Shown: positions 9,110-18,273, counted from the first letter of the stretch. The stretch: DNA of 64,000 bases from Flavobacteriaceae bacterium (GCA_029248405.1 JAQWJJ010000007.1:124001-188000), one strand, 5' to 3'. Translations and numbers: made by a program. The notes: generated from the sequence alone by a model not told the origin.

Positions 9110-10734
9110 TGATAAAGCATTATAGCCTTTTGTTTTTGCTCATGCCCTTGAGTCTATTGGGACAATTTACACGTCAGGATTCGCTCCGTGGAGGATTAAA
9201 CCCCGAACGCCTTTGGTGGGATGTCCAGCACTATGACCTCAATATCACCATCACACCACAAACCCGAACCTTCAAGGGGGTCAATACCATGACTTATCGC
9301 GTTATGGATTCTGTAAGACAAATGCAGGTTGACTTGCAGGATCCAATGATGTTGACCCGTGTCATGCAAAATGACCGAGCACTTGACTTTACCCGAGAAG
9401 GGGCAGCATACTTCATCACCATATCAGAAAATCAAACCGTCGGCAGCCAACAAAATATCACACTCTATTTTGAGGGCAAGCCTAAAAATGCCATAAATCC
9501 TCCATGGGACGGAGGAGTGACCTGGCAAATAGACGAATTAAATCGTCCGTTCATTGCTACTGCCAACCAAGGAATTGGGGCAAGTATTTGGTGGCCCAAT
9601 AAAGACCATCCCTATGATGAACCGGACCAGGGGGTCAAAATCGCTCTCTTGGTCCCTCAAAATTTGACAGCAGTTGCTAACGGTCGATTACTCCAAACAA
9701 AAGAGCAGGGCGCATTCACAAGCTATACGTGGGAAGTTAGAAATCCGATCAACAACTATGGCGTAAACATCAATATTGGCCATTATGTGCATTTCAATGA
9801 AATCTATAACGGACTTAACGGGCCTTTGAGTATGGATTATTGGGTCTTAGATCATCATTTAGATGCTGCTCGTCAACAATTCAAACAAGCCCCTCTGATG
9901 ATGGAAGCTTTTGAATATTGGTTTGGTCCCTACCCTTTTTATGAGGATGGATACAAGCTCGTTGAGGTCCCTTATCTGGGAATGGAACATCAAAGCAGCG
10001 TGACCTACGGCAACGGCTTCAACAATGGATACCGAGGGGTGGATCTCAGTGGCAGTGGCTGGGGTGATCGATTTGACTTCATCATCATTCATGAATCTGG
10101 TCATGAGTGGTTTGCCAACAACATCACCAATACGGACGTTGCGGACATGTGGATTCACGAGAGTTTTACGGCCTATTCTGAAAATCTTTACTTGGATTAT
10201 TATTTTGGCAAAGAGGCCTCTCAGGCCTATGTCTTGGGCACCAAAAAAAGGATATTGAATGACAAACCCATTATTGGGCCTTATCATGTCAATCAAGAAG
10301 GCAGCAGTGACATGTATTATAAAGGAGCCAACGTATTACATACACTCCGACAGCTTATTGATGACGACGCGTTATGGCGCCAAATACTCATGGGCCTCAA
10401 TAAAGACTTTTACCACCAGACCATCAGTTCAGCCCAACTTGAAGACTACATCAGTAATGCCTCTGGCATAGACCTTGAGGCTTTCTGGCATCAATACTTA
10501 CGGACCAATAGAATTCCAGTGCTGGTTTACAAAATGGTTCAAGACCAGCTGCAATTTCAATACCAAGACGTTGTAGACCATTTCGACATGCCCCTTAAGA
10601 CCCGGATTAATGGAGTGCCTCAATGGATTTTTCCGACTCATGAATGGCAATCACTGACTCTTCCCGAGCCCGTTACCTCATTTGTAATCGAGAAAGACTT
10701 TTTGGTAGACACAAAAGTTCAAAACACGCCATAA
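9109..10734 (+). CDS. Secreted M1-family metallopeptidase
   Basis: A 541-residue exported aminopeptidase-type enzyme. Signal peptide MIKHYSLLFLLMPLSLLGQ, N-terminal beta domain, substrate-anchoring LGMEHQS loop (equivalent of GAMEN), zinc motif HESGH at 328-332 and the third ligand E351, exactly the M1 pattern HExxH-18-E. It is shorter than classical aminopeptidase N and lacks the long C-terminal helical domain, as is common in Bacteroidota M1 proteins. It overlaps by one base both the M28 gene before it and the TauE gene after it (TAATG at both junctions), so the three form one transcription unit for extracellular peptide degradation. Confidence 0.9.
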   Translation: MIKHYSLLFLLMPLSLLGQFTRQDSLRGGLNPERLWWDVQHYDLNITITPQTRTFKGVNTMTYRVMDSVRQMQVDLQDPMMLTRVMQNDRALDFTREGAAYFITISENQTVGSQQNITLYFEGKPKNAINPPWDGGVTWQIDELNRPFIATANQGIGASIWWPNKDHPYDEPDQGVKIALLVPQNLTAVANGRLLQTKEQGAFTSYTWEVRNPINNYGVNINIGHYVHFNEIYNGLNGPLSMDYWVLDHHLDAARQQFKQAPLMMEAFEYWFGPYPFYEDGYKLVEVPYLGMEHQSSVTYGNGFNNGYRGVDLSGSGWGDRFDFIIIHESGHEWFANNITNTDVADMWIHESFTAYSENLYLDYYFGKEASQAYVLGTKKRILNDKPIIGPYHVNQEGSSDMYYKGANVLHTLRQLIDDDALWRQILMGLNKDFYHQTISSAQLEDYISNASGIDLEAFWHQYLRTNRIPVLVYKMVQDQLQFQYQDVVDHFDMPLKTRINGVPQWIFPTHEWQSLTLPEPVTSFVIEKDFLVDTKVQNTP

Positions 10735-11471
10735 TGCTTGAGCTCATCTATATTGGCGCATTACTTTTCGGCATTGGCACGTTAACTTTTACACTATCAA
10801 CCCTAACAGGTGGCGGAGGAGCAATGGCCCAAATCCCCATAATGAATATTCTTGTTGGACCCAACCTGGCAGCGCCACTGGTCAACCTTGGCGCATTCAT
10901 CAGCAGACCCACGCGCGTGATCTTGTTTTGGCGTCATATTTATTGGCCTGTCTTTTTTTACTACGTCCCCATGGCCATTATTGGCTCATTTTTAGCTTCT
11001 TGGTGGTTTGCATCGCTTCATACGCAATGGATTCAAATTGTGGTAGGGCTGTTTTTGGTCAGCACTATTTTTCAATACCGTTTTGGCAAAAAAGAACGAT
11101 CATTCCCAATACAATTGTGGCACTTTATGCCCTTAGGACTTATGGTCTCATTTATTGGCACATTGACTGGCGGCATGGGGCCTATACTCAATCCATTTTT
11201 GTTGAATTTAGGACTGAAAAAGGAAGCTTTGATTGGCACTAAAGGTGCTCAATCATTTTTCATGGGGTTAGGTCAAATCGCTGCTTATATATCGTTTGGC
11301 TTATTGAGTGAACGGCTTTGGTTCTATGGACTATGCTTAGGCCTTGGCGCGAGCTTGGGTAATTTTCTGGGTAAAAAATTATTATACCGTATTTCAGAAA
11401 AAAAATTCAGACAAATCCTCATCGCATATATGGTAATAAGTGGTGTCCTGTTGATCCATAATGCCCTGTAG
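10734..11471 (+). CDS. TauE/SafE-family membrane transporter (first copy)
   Basis: 245 residues, nearly all hydrophobic, with about eight membrane segments and the two half-repeats typical of TauE/SafE: glycine-rich STLTGGGGA near the N-terminus and GTLTGGMGP in the second half. Family members export or import sulfite, sulfoacetate or other small anions; the substrate here is unknown. The start is the ATG at 10734, coupled to the preceding stop (TAATG), so it is probably co-transcribed with the two peptidases. An in-frame start at 10644 lies inside the M1 gene and is not credible. Confidence 0.85.
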   Translation: MLELIYIGALLFGIGTLTFTLSTLTGGGGAMAQIPIMNILVGPNLAAPLVNLGAFISRPTRVILFWRHIYWPVFFYYVPMAIIGSFLASWWFASLHTQWIQIVVGLFLVSTIFQYRFGKKERSFPIQLWHFMPLGLMVSFIGTLTGGMGPILNPFLLNLGLKKEALIGTKGAQSFFMGLGQIAAYISFGLLSERLWFYGLCLGLGASLGNFLGKKLLYRISEKKFRQILIAYMVISGVLLIHNAL

Positions 11472-11485
11472 TTTTGTCGTCATAT

Positions 11486-11508
11486 TTTAGCCTCTAAGGC
11501 TAAATTTT
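11486..11508 (+). terminator. Hairpin after the first TauE gene
   Basis: TTTAGCC (11486-11492), loop TCTAA, GGCTAAA (11498-11504), followed by four T. It is a 7-bp stem with a short T run between the TauE stop and the next start, so a weak intrinsic terminator is likely. Confidence 0.4.
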
Positions 11509-11542
11509 GGTAACTTTCCTCTTCAATATTTAAATCATAACG

Positions 11543-14500
11543 ATGCAGTCAATATCACGCTTTGCTTTGACAATTATGGTCTTCATGACTACAGGGCCAT
11601 GGGCCGCCGCTCAGGTTTTGGACACCTCATTATTAAAGGATTTAAAACCCCGATCGATAGGCCCTGCGGGGATGTCTGGTAGAGTTACCGCTATTGATGC
11701 CGTCAATGCCAATCCTGAAATCATCTATGTGGGCACAGCTTCAGGTGGGGTCTGGAAAACGACAGGGGGTGGACAAACATGGACCCCATTGTTCGAAAAA
11801 GAAGCCACTAGTTCTATTGGCGCATTGGCCATTGACCAGAGCAATCCCTCAGTCATCTGGGTGGGTACTGGAGAGGGCAATCCACGTAATAGTCTCAATG
11901 GTGGATTTGGTGTTTACCGTTCAATTGACGCCGGCAAGACCTGGCAACTTATGGGCCTCGAAAAAACCAGACACATCCATCGCATCATTGTAGACCCAAG
12001 AGACTCAAATACTGTTTACGTCGGCGCCATAGGCTCTCCATGGGGCGAGCATGACGAGCGAGGAGTATACAAAACTTCAGATGGTGGCCAAAGTTGGGTC
12101 AAGATATTGCACAGCAACAACCATTCTGGTGTGGCCGATATGGTGATGGACCCGAGCAATCCAAATAAATTGGTTGTGGCTTTATGGGAACACAAACGCG
12201 ACCCATGGCACTTCACTTCAGGTGGACCAGGAAGCGGACTCTATATCACGCATGATGGTGGTCAATCCTGGCAAAAGAAAGATCATGCTGATGGCCTTCC
12301 TGAGGGAGATCTTGGGCGCATTGGACTGGCTATAGCACCAAGTAATCCAGACCGAATATATGCCTTGGTCGAATCTAAGAAAAATGCCTTGTACCGCAGT
12401 GATGATGGCGGGGTCACATGGCAAAAAATAAATGACAACGATGATATTGGCAATCGTCCTTTTTATTATTCAGATATTTTTGTCGATCCACATAACGAAC
12501 ACCTTGTTTATTCTGTGTTTACCTATGTCAACGTCTCTATTGATGGCGGAAAAAGCTTCAAACAATTGATGCCTGCCTATGGCGTAGACAATGGGGTACA
12601 CCCTGATCATCATGCTTGGTGGATCCACCCCACCAATGGAAAGTACATGATGGATGGAAACGATGGCGGATTGAACATCACTAAAGACGGTGGCAAAACT
12701 TGGCGATTTGTCGGCAATATCCCTGTTGGTCAATTCTATCATATCGCGACAGATATGGAATTTCCTTATAACATTTATGGGGGCATGCAAGACAATGGCA
12801 GCTGGCGGGGTCCGGCATATGTGTGGAAAGCCCAAGGCATACGCAATAGCTATTGGCAAGAAATTTCCTTTGGCGATGGTTTTGATGTTGTTCCTGATCC
12901 AGAGGACAGCAGATACGGCTGGAGCATGAGTCAAGAGGGCTATGTCAGCCGCTATGACCATCAAACAGGTAATAATTACACGGTCAGGCCAACACATCCG
13001 GACCCTGAGATGCGTTTGCGGTTTAACTGGAACAGTGCCATCAGCATCGATCCTTTTGACAACAGCACCCTTTATTTCGGGAGTCAATTTGTTCATAAGA
13101 GCGAAGACAAGGGGCTGACATGGACCATTATTTCTCCCGATTTGACCACCAACGACCCATCAAAACAAATGCAACATGAAAGTGGTGGTTTGACAATGGA
13201 TGCCACCGGTGCAGAAAATCATACAACTCTATTAGTGATCGAGCCTTCGCCGATAACCCACGAATTGATTTGGACTGGATCTGATGATGGAAAGGTACAC
13301 ATCACTCAAAATGGCGGATTAACTTGGCAAGACGTAGGCACAAATATCAAGGGTCTGCCTCAAGGAAGTTGGATCACACAAATCAAAGCATCGAATAAAA
13401 GACCTGGCGAAGCCTTGCTAGTGGCCAATGATTACAGACGTTTTAACTATACCCCTTATGCTTACCGCACCACAGACTACGGCAAATCATGGGTCCGTAT
13501 TGTTGATCAAAATGACGTCAAGAGTTATGCCCTCTGTATTGTTGAAGACCCAATAGAAGAGCGGTTATTGTTTTTAGGTACTGATGACGGGCTCTATTGC
13601 TCCATCGATGCTGGAAAAAACTGGCGAAAATGGACCAATGGGTTCCCAACAGTTTCTGTAAAGGACTTGGTGATACACCCCAGAGAGCATGATTTGGTTA
13701 TCGCCACATTTGGTCGCTCTGCTTGGGTCCTGGATGACATTAGAATTTTGCGCGCATTAGCCAAGAATTCCGATATGATCAATAATGATCTGGCATTAGC
13801 GCCACCGCCAATCGGTTATCTTGCCGCCTATCAGCAACCCACAGGCTCTCGATTTGGTGCTGATGCCATGTATCAGGGAGACAATAAGCCTTCAGGAGTG
13901 GCATTGACCTATTATGTTAATCAAGCCAAACAAAAAGATCCTGACGCCGCTACAGAAAATGGAACGCCAACAGCGAGCAAAAAAGACAGTCTTATTTTGC
14001 AAATTTTTGAAGGTCAAGACTTGATCCGCACCTTGAAGAAAAAAACACCGGACAGTACTGGTTTTTACAGATGGCGATGGCGTATGGATAAAAGTGGAGT
14101 ACAACGCCCCTCTCGCAACCCTAAGCCTTCGCGTTACGAACCAAGTGGCGGTTGGGTTGCTCCTGGCGACTACCGACTGGTCCTGAATTATGGCGACCAG
14201 AAATCAGAGCAAATGATCAAGATCCAGGCTGATCCAAGAATTCCATATAATGCTCATGCCTATGCCCTGAATCAAACATTACTGCAAGAGGTGCAAACCA
14301 TGACCGAAAGCATTAAAGAAGTTATTGATCAGTTAGCACACAGCAGAGACGCCGTAATTGATCTGACTCAACGCATGTCAGCAATTGATGCGCAACGTTT
14401 TGAAGCCCACATAGACAGCAGCAAGACGATCAATAAAGAGATCAACCAACTGATTGACCTGTTTTTAGGGGCCAACGACGAGCGCCAAGGAATCACGGCG

Positions 14501-14740
14501 TCATTAAAGGTTACCGTCATGGAGCGCATAGGTCAATTGAATTGGTATGCAAGCAGCCGCCCTAATGGGCCCACAGCAACTGAGCAGCAACTCTTGGTCA
14601 ATGCCAAAAACGCATATGAAAAGGCGGTTACTCAAGTCAATGAGTTTTATCAATCCAAATGGGAAAACTACCAGAAAACTATTGAAATATTGGACTTGTC
14701 CCCATTCAAGGCCCACAAACTATTTAACACAAATGAATAA
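11543..14740 (+). CDS. Secreted VPS10/sortilin-like beta-propeller protein
   Basis: A 1065-residue exported protein with signal peptide (1-24, ending WAAAQ). At least ten BNR/Asp-box repeats of the form S/T-x-D-x-G-x-x-W are visible, for example TSDGGQSW, THDGGQSW, SDDGGVTW, TKDGGKTW, SEDKGLTW, TQNGGLTW, TTDYGKSW and SIDAGKNW, over about residues 70-735, which predicts one or two large beta propellers. The last ~300 residues are a separate region with a beta-sandwich-like part and a helical, coiled-coil-prone end. Such proteins are often labelled glycosyl hydrolase or Vps10-domain protein in Bacteroidota, but no catalytic residues can be assigned. There is no T9SS sorting domain. Confidence 0.8.
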   Translation: MQSISRFALTIMVFMTTGPWAAAQVLDTSLLKDLKPRSIGPAGMSGRVTAIDAVNANPEIIYVGTASGGVWKTTGGGQTWTPLFEKEATSSIGALAIDQSNPSVIWVGTGEGNPRNSLNGGFGVYRSIDAGKTWQLMGLEKTRHIHRIIVDPRDSNTVYVGAIGSPWGEHDERGVYKTSDGGQSWVKILHSNNHSGVADMVMDPSNPNKLVVALWEHKRDPWHFTSGGPGSGLYITHDGGQSWQKKDHADGLPEGDLGRIGLAIAPSNPDRIYALVESKKNALYRSDDGGVTWQKINDNDDIGNRPFYYSDIFVDPHNEHLVYSVFTYVNVSIDGGKSFKQLMPAYGVDNGVHPDHHAWWIHPTNGKYMMDGNDGGLNITKDGGKTWRFVGNIPVGQFYHIATDMEFPYNIYGGMQDNGSWRGPAYVWKAQGIRNSYWQEISFGDGFDVVPDPEDSRYGWSMSQEGYVSRYDHQTGNNYTVRPTHPDPEMRLRFNWNSAISIDPFDNSTLYFGSQFVHKSEDKGLTWTIISPDLTTNDPSKQMQHESGGLTMDATGAENHTTLLVIEPSPITHELIWTGSDDGKVHITQNGGLTWQDVGTNIKGLPQGSWITQIKASNKRPGEALLVANDYRRFNYTPYAYRTTDYGKSWVRIVDQNDVKSYALCIVEDPIEERLLFLGTDDGLYCSIDAGKNWRKWTNGFPTVSVKDLVIHPREHDLVIATFGRSAWVLDDIRILRALAKNSDMINNDLALAPPPIGYLAAYQQPTGSRFGADAMYQGDNKPSGVALTYYVNQAKQKDPDAATENGTPTASKKDSLILQIFEGQDLIRTLKKKTPDSTGFYRWRWRMDKSGVQRPSRNPKPSRYEPSGGWVAPGDYRLVLNYGDQKSEQMIKIQADPRIPYNAHAYALNQTLLQEVQTMTESIKEVIDQLAHSRDAVIDLTQRMSAIDAQRFEAHIDSSKTINKEINQLIDLFLGANDERQGITASLKVTVMERIGQLNWYASSRPNGPTATEQQLLVNAKNAYEKAVTQVNEFYQSKWENYQKTIEILDLSPFKAHKLFNTNE

Positions 14741-15413
14741 AGCATCTTTACTGTTTCTTATCGCGTTATTTGGCTTTTCATGTATCGCGCCAATGATGGG
14801 TCAATCTAAGGCGGAAAAAGACCTTGGGTCTTGGTTCTTGTTTTTTAACCAACATCAATTTTCAGAACACTGGAACACGCTGACTGAAGTCCAACATAGA
14901 AGTTATGCGTTTGGCACAAGATTCAATCAGTTACTCATGCGCACGACGCTCAATTATAAGTTCAGTAACGCCGTATCGGTTGGCGCTGGCTACGGGCTCA
15001 TACCCACTGACAATACCTATGAGATTATCGAAGATGAATCTTTAACCTATGAACACCGGATCCATCAGCAGCTGATCATGCGACAAAAGTTCTCAGGTCT
15101 GACTTGGATCCATCGCTACAGACTAGAACAAAGGTTTTTAGAAGACGGCCAAGGGGGACATCAATTGTCTCATCGCGCCCGTTATATGGGTCGTGTCAAT
15201 TTTAAATTGAATGCCCAGTGGTCTATCTCTGTATTTGACGAAGTATTTTTGAATTTGCAAAAACCAACATTCAGTCAGAATCGACTTTATTTCGGAATGG
15301 GCTATCAAACTACACCAAAACTCAATGTGCAACTTGGATTCCTTAAAAATCATTTTAATGCGGTACGGTATAACCGTCTGTTAGTGACCCTTTGGTATAA
15401 CACCTCTAGCTAA
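14733..15413 (+). CDS. DUF2490 outer-membrane-type protein
   Basis: 226 residues, with a signal peptide (ends MMGQ) and a series of alternating beta strands rich in aromatic residues up to the C-terminal VTLWYNTSS, as expected for a small outer-membrane beta barrel. Motifs such as LGSWFLFFNQ, EVQHRSYAFG and RYRLEQRF fit the DUF2490 family. The ATG at 14733 overlaps the preceding gene by eight bases; the open frame reaching back to 14547 is only a shadow. Function unknown. Coupling to the propeller gene suggests a shared envelope role. Confidence 0.7.
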   Translation: MNKASLLFLIALFGFSCIAPMMGQSKAEKDLGSWFLFFNQHQFSEHWNTLTEVQHRSYAFGTRFNQLLMRTTLNYKFSNAVSVGAGYGLIPTDNTYEIIEDESLTYEHRIHQQLIMRQKFSGLTWIHRYRLEQRFLEDGQGGHQLSHRARYMGRVNFKLNAQWSISVFDEVFLNLQKPTFSQNRLYFGMGYQTTPKLNVQLGFLKNHFNAVRYNRLLVTLWYNTSS

Positions 15414-15454
15414 TGACTTTTAACCAAAAAACACTTTTACAGCAACAAAATTCA

Positions 15455-15462
15455 TAACTTTA
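15455..15462 (+). promoter_or_regulatory. Candidate -7 box of sodC
   Basis: TAACTTTA fits TAnnTTTG except for the last base and lies 18 bases before the sodC ATG. No clear -33 TTTG at the right distance. Confidence 0.3.
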
Positions 15463-15480
15463 TAATCAAAATCTGAAAAA

Positions 15481-16065
15481 ATGACGCGCAATATTTTTAC
15501 CATAATGTTACTGGCTATTGGGCTCGTGGCCTGTAAACAAGACCAAAAGAACTCTAATGAACAAGCACCTGCACCGGTGGCGAAAGAACAACAGAAGACT
15601 AAGTCGAATTCTAGTGGCGGACTTGTGGTTCGCCTAGAACCCAAAAGTGACAGCCAAGCTTCTGGTGTTGCCATATTCGTAGAAGAGGGTTATGACATCA
15701 GAATGGTCAGCAAGTTTGAAGGACTCAAACCTGGTCAACACGCCATTCACCTGCATGAAAAAGCAGATTGTTCCGCCACAGACGGCACTTCTGCAGGAGG
15801 TCATTGGAATCCAACCTTTGAAAAGCATGGTGCATGGGGCGACCCAGCGGGTTACCACCGTGGAGATATTGGCAATTTTGAAGTCGCATCGGACGGCACC
15901 GCCAAATATTCGTTTAAAACTGATCAATGGTGCATTGGTTGTGGGGACCCACAGCGCGATATCCTGGGTAAGGCAATCATCATCCATCAAGGCATGGACG
16001 ATCTTACCTCACAGCCTAGTGGTGCTGCGGGCGCACGTGTGGCCTGCGGAGGCATTATTCAATAA
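15481..16065 (+). CDS. sodC: Cu-Zn superoxide dismutase, lipoprotein
   Basis: 194 residues, converting superoxide to peroxide and oxygen outside the cytoplasm. The N-terminus carries a lipobox (LVAC, C18), followed by a low-complexity linker of Gln/Asn/Lys/Pro and then the SodC beta-barrel. Copper and zinc ligands are recognisable in HAIHLHEK, GGHWNP, KHG and AIIIHQGMDD; the disulfide cysteines lie in the segments with KADCSA and RVACGG. An extra pair of cysteines occurs in QWCIGCGD. Tail-to-tail with the nitroreductase, nine bases apart. Confidence 0.9.
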   Translation: MTRNIFTIMLLAIGLVACKQDQKNSNEQAPAPVAKEQQKTKSNSSGGLVVRLEPKSDSQASGVAIFVEEGYDIRMVSKFEGLKPGQHAIHLHEKADCSATDGTSAGGHWNPTFEKHGAWGDPAGYHRGDIGNFEVASDGTAKYSFKTDQWCIGCGDPQRDILGKAIIIHQGMDDLTSQPSGAAGARVACGGIIQ

Positions 16066-16074
16066 CAGAGCTGA

Positions 16075-16713
16075 TTACAAATCGATCACGACCTGATCGA
16101 TGCCGCGACGCACTTTTGCGAAGGAAGCAAAAGGGTCATCTGGTGCTCTAAAGCCAATAGGCACCACGAGCACAGGTGTGACGTTTAATGGGTCCAATCC
16201 GAGAACATTAGTGTATTGATCTGGATAAAAGCCCTCCATAGGACAAGCATCAATTCCTTCAATCGCACAAACCGCCAAAATATTTCCTAACGCAATGTAG
16301 GCCTGTTTTGTCATCCATTGGACACGCTCACCTTGAGACATACCACATATTTCGCTTACCATATGTGCTTGAAAAGGCGCCAAAATTTTCTCAGGTGTTT
16401 GACGGATTTTTCGAATCAAATCAAAATAACCATCGACGAAGTCCTTATCCAGTATATTCTCAATACAAATCACTAATACCGCCGAAGATTGGCGAACTTG
16501 TTGTTGGTTCATAGTCGCAGCCACCAACTTTTCTTTCAAAGATTGATCTTGCACAACTACCATTTTAAGGGGCTGTAGACCGTATGATGTCGCCGTGAGA
16601 TCAAACGCTTGCTTCACTACGGCCAATTGATCTTTAGATAGTTGGCGGGTATTATCAAATTTTTTACAAGCATAACGCCACTGTAACTGTGCTAGAACTT
16701 CAGACTTCATCAT
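16075..16713 (-). CDS. Nitroreductase-family NAD(P)H-dependent oxidoreductase
   Basis: 212 residues, an FMN enzyme of the NfsB/NfnB type. Visible are the N-terminal RYACKKFD with the FMN-contacting arginine, LTATSYGLQPLKMVVV (FMN site), a central helix with YIALGNILAVCAIEGIDACPMEGF, and the C-terminal PIGFRAPDD. It reduces nitro compounds, quinones or flavins; the physiological substrate is not evident. It has its own well-formed promoter (16729-16758). Start at the first of two consecutive ATGs. Confidence 0.85.
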   Translation of the reverse strand: MMKSEVLAQLQWRYACKKFDNTRQLSKDQLAVVKQAFDLTATSYGLQPLKMVVVQDQSLKEKLVAATMNQQQVRQSSAVLVICIENILDKDFVDGYFDLIRKIRQTPEKILAPFQAHMVSEICGMSQGERVQWMTKQAYIALGNILAVCAIEGIDACPMEGFYPDQYTNVLGLDPLNVTPVLVVPIGFRAPDDPFASFAKVRRGIDQVVIDL

Positions 16714-16728
16714 GAACTATTTTTTTTG

Positions 16729-16758
16729 CAAATGTATTATAAATCATAGAAATTCAAA
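16729..16758 (-). promoter_or_regulatory. Bacteroidota promoter of the nitroreductase gene
   Basis: Read on the minus strand: -33 TTTG (16758-16755), 18-base spacer, -7 TACATTTG (16736-16729). Both elements match the Bacteroidota consensus fully at normal spacing, the best promoter in the window. Expected leader about 10 bases. Confidence 0.7.
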
Positions 16759-16796
16759 CGCGCAAGTAGAGGAAGTTGCCGAGTATGGTGGGCAGT

Positions 16797-17555
16797 CTAC
16801 ACCTCAAAAAACCATAATTTAATCGCCAGTATACTCACCATAATGACTAAAAACGTTCTTATGAAACCATCTCCCATTTTTACTGATAATCTGCTCGATA
16901 TCCATGCACCCAGTGCATTACCGATGGCAAGAATCAACCCGATTTTAAAATCGACTTTATCGTTCACCACAAATACAGCCAAAGCTGCAATACTATAGAG
17001 CAAGACAACAAACACTTTGGTCGCATTGGTGCGGACCAAGTTAATGTTATGGGCGTAGTGCAAATAAAGAATGATCAAAAATCCAATCCCCGCGTTGAGA
17101 AAGCCGCCATAAATTCCTAAAAAGAAAAAGATAACGACCCCCTGCCAAAGTGCTCTCCCGGTAACTTTTTCAGCAATGTCTTTTAATTTCATTTTGGGCT
17201 TGAAAACAATTATGGCGATCACAATCACCATAATGACGGCCAATATTTTGTTAAACAAGCCTTCATCGATCACTACAGCAATATTTGCCCCAATAATTCC
17301 TCCTACAGTCGCAGACAATCCCACATAAGTATTGAAAGGAAAGGTAGACACTCCTTTACTGCGGAACCCCATTGTCGCCATGAACGTTTGGATCACTATA
17401 GCCACACGATTAGTGCCATTGGCTACAGAAGGTGGTAACCCCAAGAATATCAAAAAAGGCAGGGACAGCAGGCTACCGCCACCAGCAATTGTATTGATAA
17501 AACCCACAGCAAATCCAATGAGAATGAGCATGGGATAGTGATACCACATTTCCAT
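16797..17555 (-). CDS. TauE/SafE-family membrane transporter (second copy)
   Basis: 252 residues with about eight membrane segments and the family's GGGSLLSLPFL and YGGFLNAGIGF repeats. Probable small-anion permease (sulfite, sulfoacetate or similar); substrate unknown. It is not a close duplicate of the TauE at 10734: the sequences differ throughout. A TAnnTTTG box lies four bases before the ATG, so the mRNA may be leaderless. Confidence 0.85.
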   Translation of the reverse strand: MEMWYHYPMLILIGFAVGFINTIAGGGSLLSLPFLIFLGLPPSVANGTNRVAIVIQTFMATMGFRSKGVSTFPFNTYVGLSATVGGIIGANIAVVIDEGLFNKILAVIMVIVIAIIVFKPKMKLKDIAEKVTGRALWQGVVIFFFLGIYGGFLNAGIGFLIILYLHYAHNINLVRTNATKVFVVLLYSIAALAVFVVNDKVDFKIGLILAIGNALGAWISSRLSVKMGDGFIRTFLVIMVSILAIKLWFFEV

Positions 17556-17559
17556 AATT

Positions 17560-17567
17560 CAAAGGTA
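17560..17567 (-). promoter_or_regulatory. -7 box four bases before the tauE start
   Basis: Minus-strand TACCTTTG, then AATT, then ATG at 17555. Exact TAnnTTTG match. The spacing puts the expected transcription start at the start codon. No TTTG found at -33. Confidence 0.55.
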
Positions 17568-17610
17568 CTTTTAAAATCTCACTCTCCTGAAAAATATTTC
17601 AAACCAGCAG

Positions 17611-17641
17611 TATGTTTTTTTGAAAAAGCATCCTATATTTG
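17611..17641 (+). promoter_or_regulatory. Promoter of tRNA-Ser
   Basis: -7 box TATATTTG (17634-17641), exact consensus, ten bases before the tRNA 5' end. TATG at 17611-17614 sits 19 bases upstream as a three-of-four match to the -33 element. Confidence 0.6.
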
Positions 17642-17651
17642 CAACCGCATT

Positions 17652-17736
17652 GGAGAAATGGCAGAGTGGTCGAATGCGGCAGTCTTGAAAACTGTTGAGG
17701 GTCACACCTCCGGGGGTTCGAATCCCTCTTTCTCCG
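17652..17736 (+). tRNA. tRNA-Ser(UGA)
   Basis: 85 nt with a long variable arm, as in class II tRNAs. The acceptor stem GGAGAAA pairs with TTTCTCC and the discriminator base is G, the serine identity base. The anticodon stem GCAGT/ACTGT encloses a loop with TGA at 17686-17688. The T loop GGTTCGAATCC is normal. CCA is not encoded. It reads UCA codons. Confidence 0.95.
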
Positions 17737-17742
17737 CAGATC

Positions 17743-17784
17743 AAAAACCTTAACTATTGTCTGTCAATTTGTTAAGGTTTTTTT
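17743..17784 (+). terminator. Intrinsic terminator after tRNA-Ser
   Basis: AAAACCTTAAC pairs with GTTAAGGTTTT around a 16-base loop and continues into a run of seven T. It starts seven bases after the tRNA end. Confidence 0.7.
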
Positions 17785-17820
17785 GTTTTCTTTGAATAAC
17801 GTAACAGATCATCGCCCATC

Positions 17821-18246
17821 ATGCTTTTCAATACCAGTTATGCCAATAAAGAATTTGATCATGAAAGTGTTGCCATTGTTGGCCCCTCCTACTCATTGAT
17901 TCAGAAATTGGTCAATGGCCCAAAGGGATCGAGTCGCCTCATTATTGATGGTTTTAGTCCTAAGATTCAAGCACAAATCAAGTCGTCATCGTCGCTACAC
18001 TATGCCAACATTGAATTGAGGCCAAAAGGCATTATCGTGCACTTTACCCAAGGTCTAGAGCGATTTGCCTGGATCATCCCATACTACCGATTAGCCATAT
18101 ACAATACCAGCAAATTCAGTATTCATGGTGATGGACAGTTTATAAAATTCAGAAAAGACAAGCATTATAAAAGCGCCAAAGGCTTCATTGAAAAAATGGC
18201 TCAGGACAAGATTGATTTTTTGAATCTGGATTACTATCAAGATTAA
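17821..18246 (+). CDS. Hypothetical protein, 141 residues
   Basis: No family is recognised. The protein is soluble, without signal peptide or membrane segment. It has a compact alpha/beta look: SVAIVGPSYSLIQKLVNG, then LIIDGF, then ANIELRPKGIIVHF, LERFAWIIPYYRLAIYN and a basic, lysine-rich stretch RKDKHYKSAKGFIEKM before the C-terminus LDYYQD. It stands between tRNA-Ser and the subtilase gene, with its own terminator, so it is probably expressed alone. The ATG at 17821 is the only sensible start. Codon use resembles its neighbours, which favours a real gene. Confidence 0.65.
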   Translation: MLFNTSYANKEFDHESVAIVGPSYSLIQKLVNGPKGSSRLIIDGFSPKIQAQIKSSSSLHYANIELRPKGIIVHFTQGLERFAWIIPYYRLAIYNTSKFSIHGDGQFIKFRKDKHYKSAKGFIEKMAQDKIDFLNLDYYQD

Positions 18247-18273
18247 TATAACGCACTCACGGCTTGAGAGCAT

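Noticed and set aside
9859-10296. 145-codon minus-strand frame inside the M1 peptidase gene
   Set aside because: Shadow of the HExxH-encoding region; no promoter or motif.
12470-13096. 208-codon open frame antisense to the beta-propeller gene
   Set aside because: It lies wholly inside a well-supported gene, has no recognisable motif, and its composition is that of a shadow frame.
14547-14732. N-terminal extension of the DUF2490 frame
   Set aside because: Overlaps the end of the propeller gene; the signal peptide starts at the ATG at 14733.
10734-17555. Two TauE/SafE genes as a recent duplication
   Set aside because: The proteins differ across their length apart from family motifs, so they are not a recent copy.
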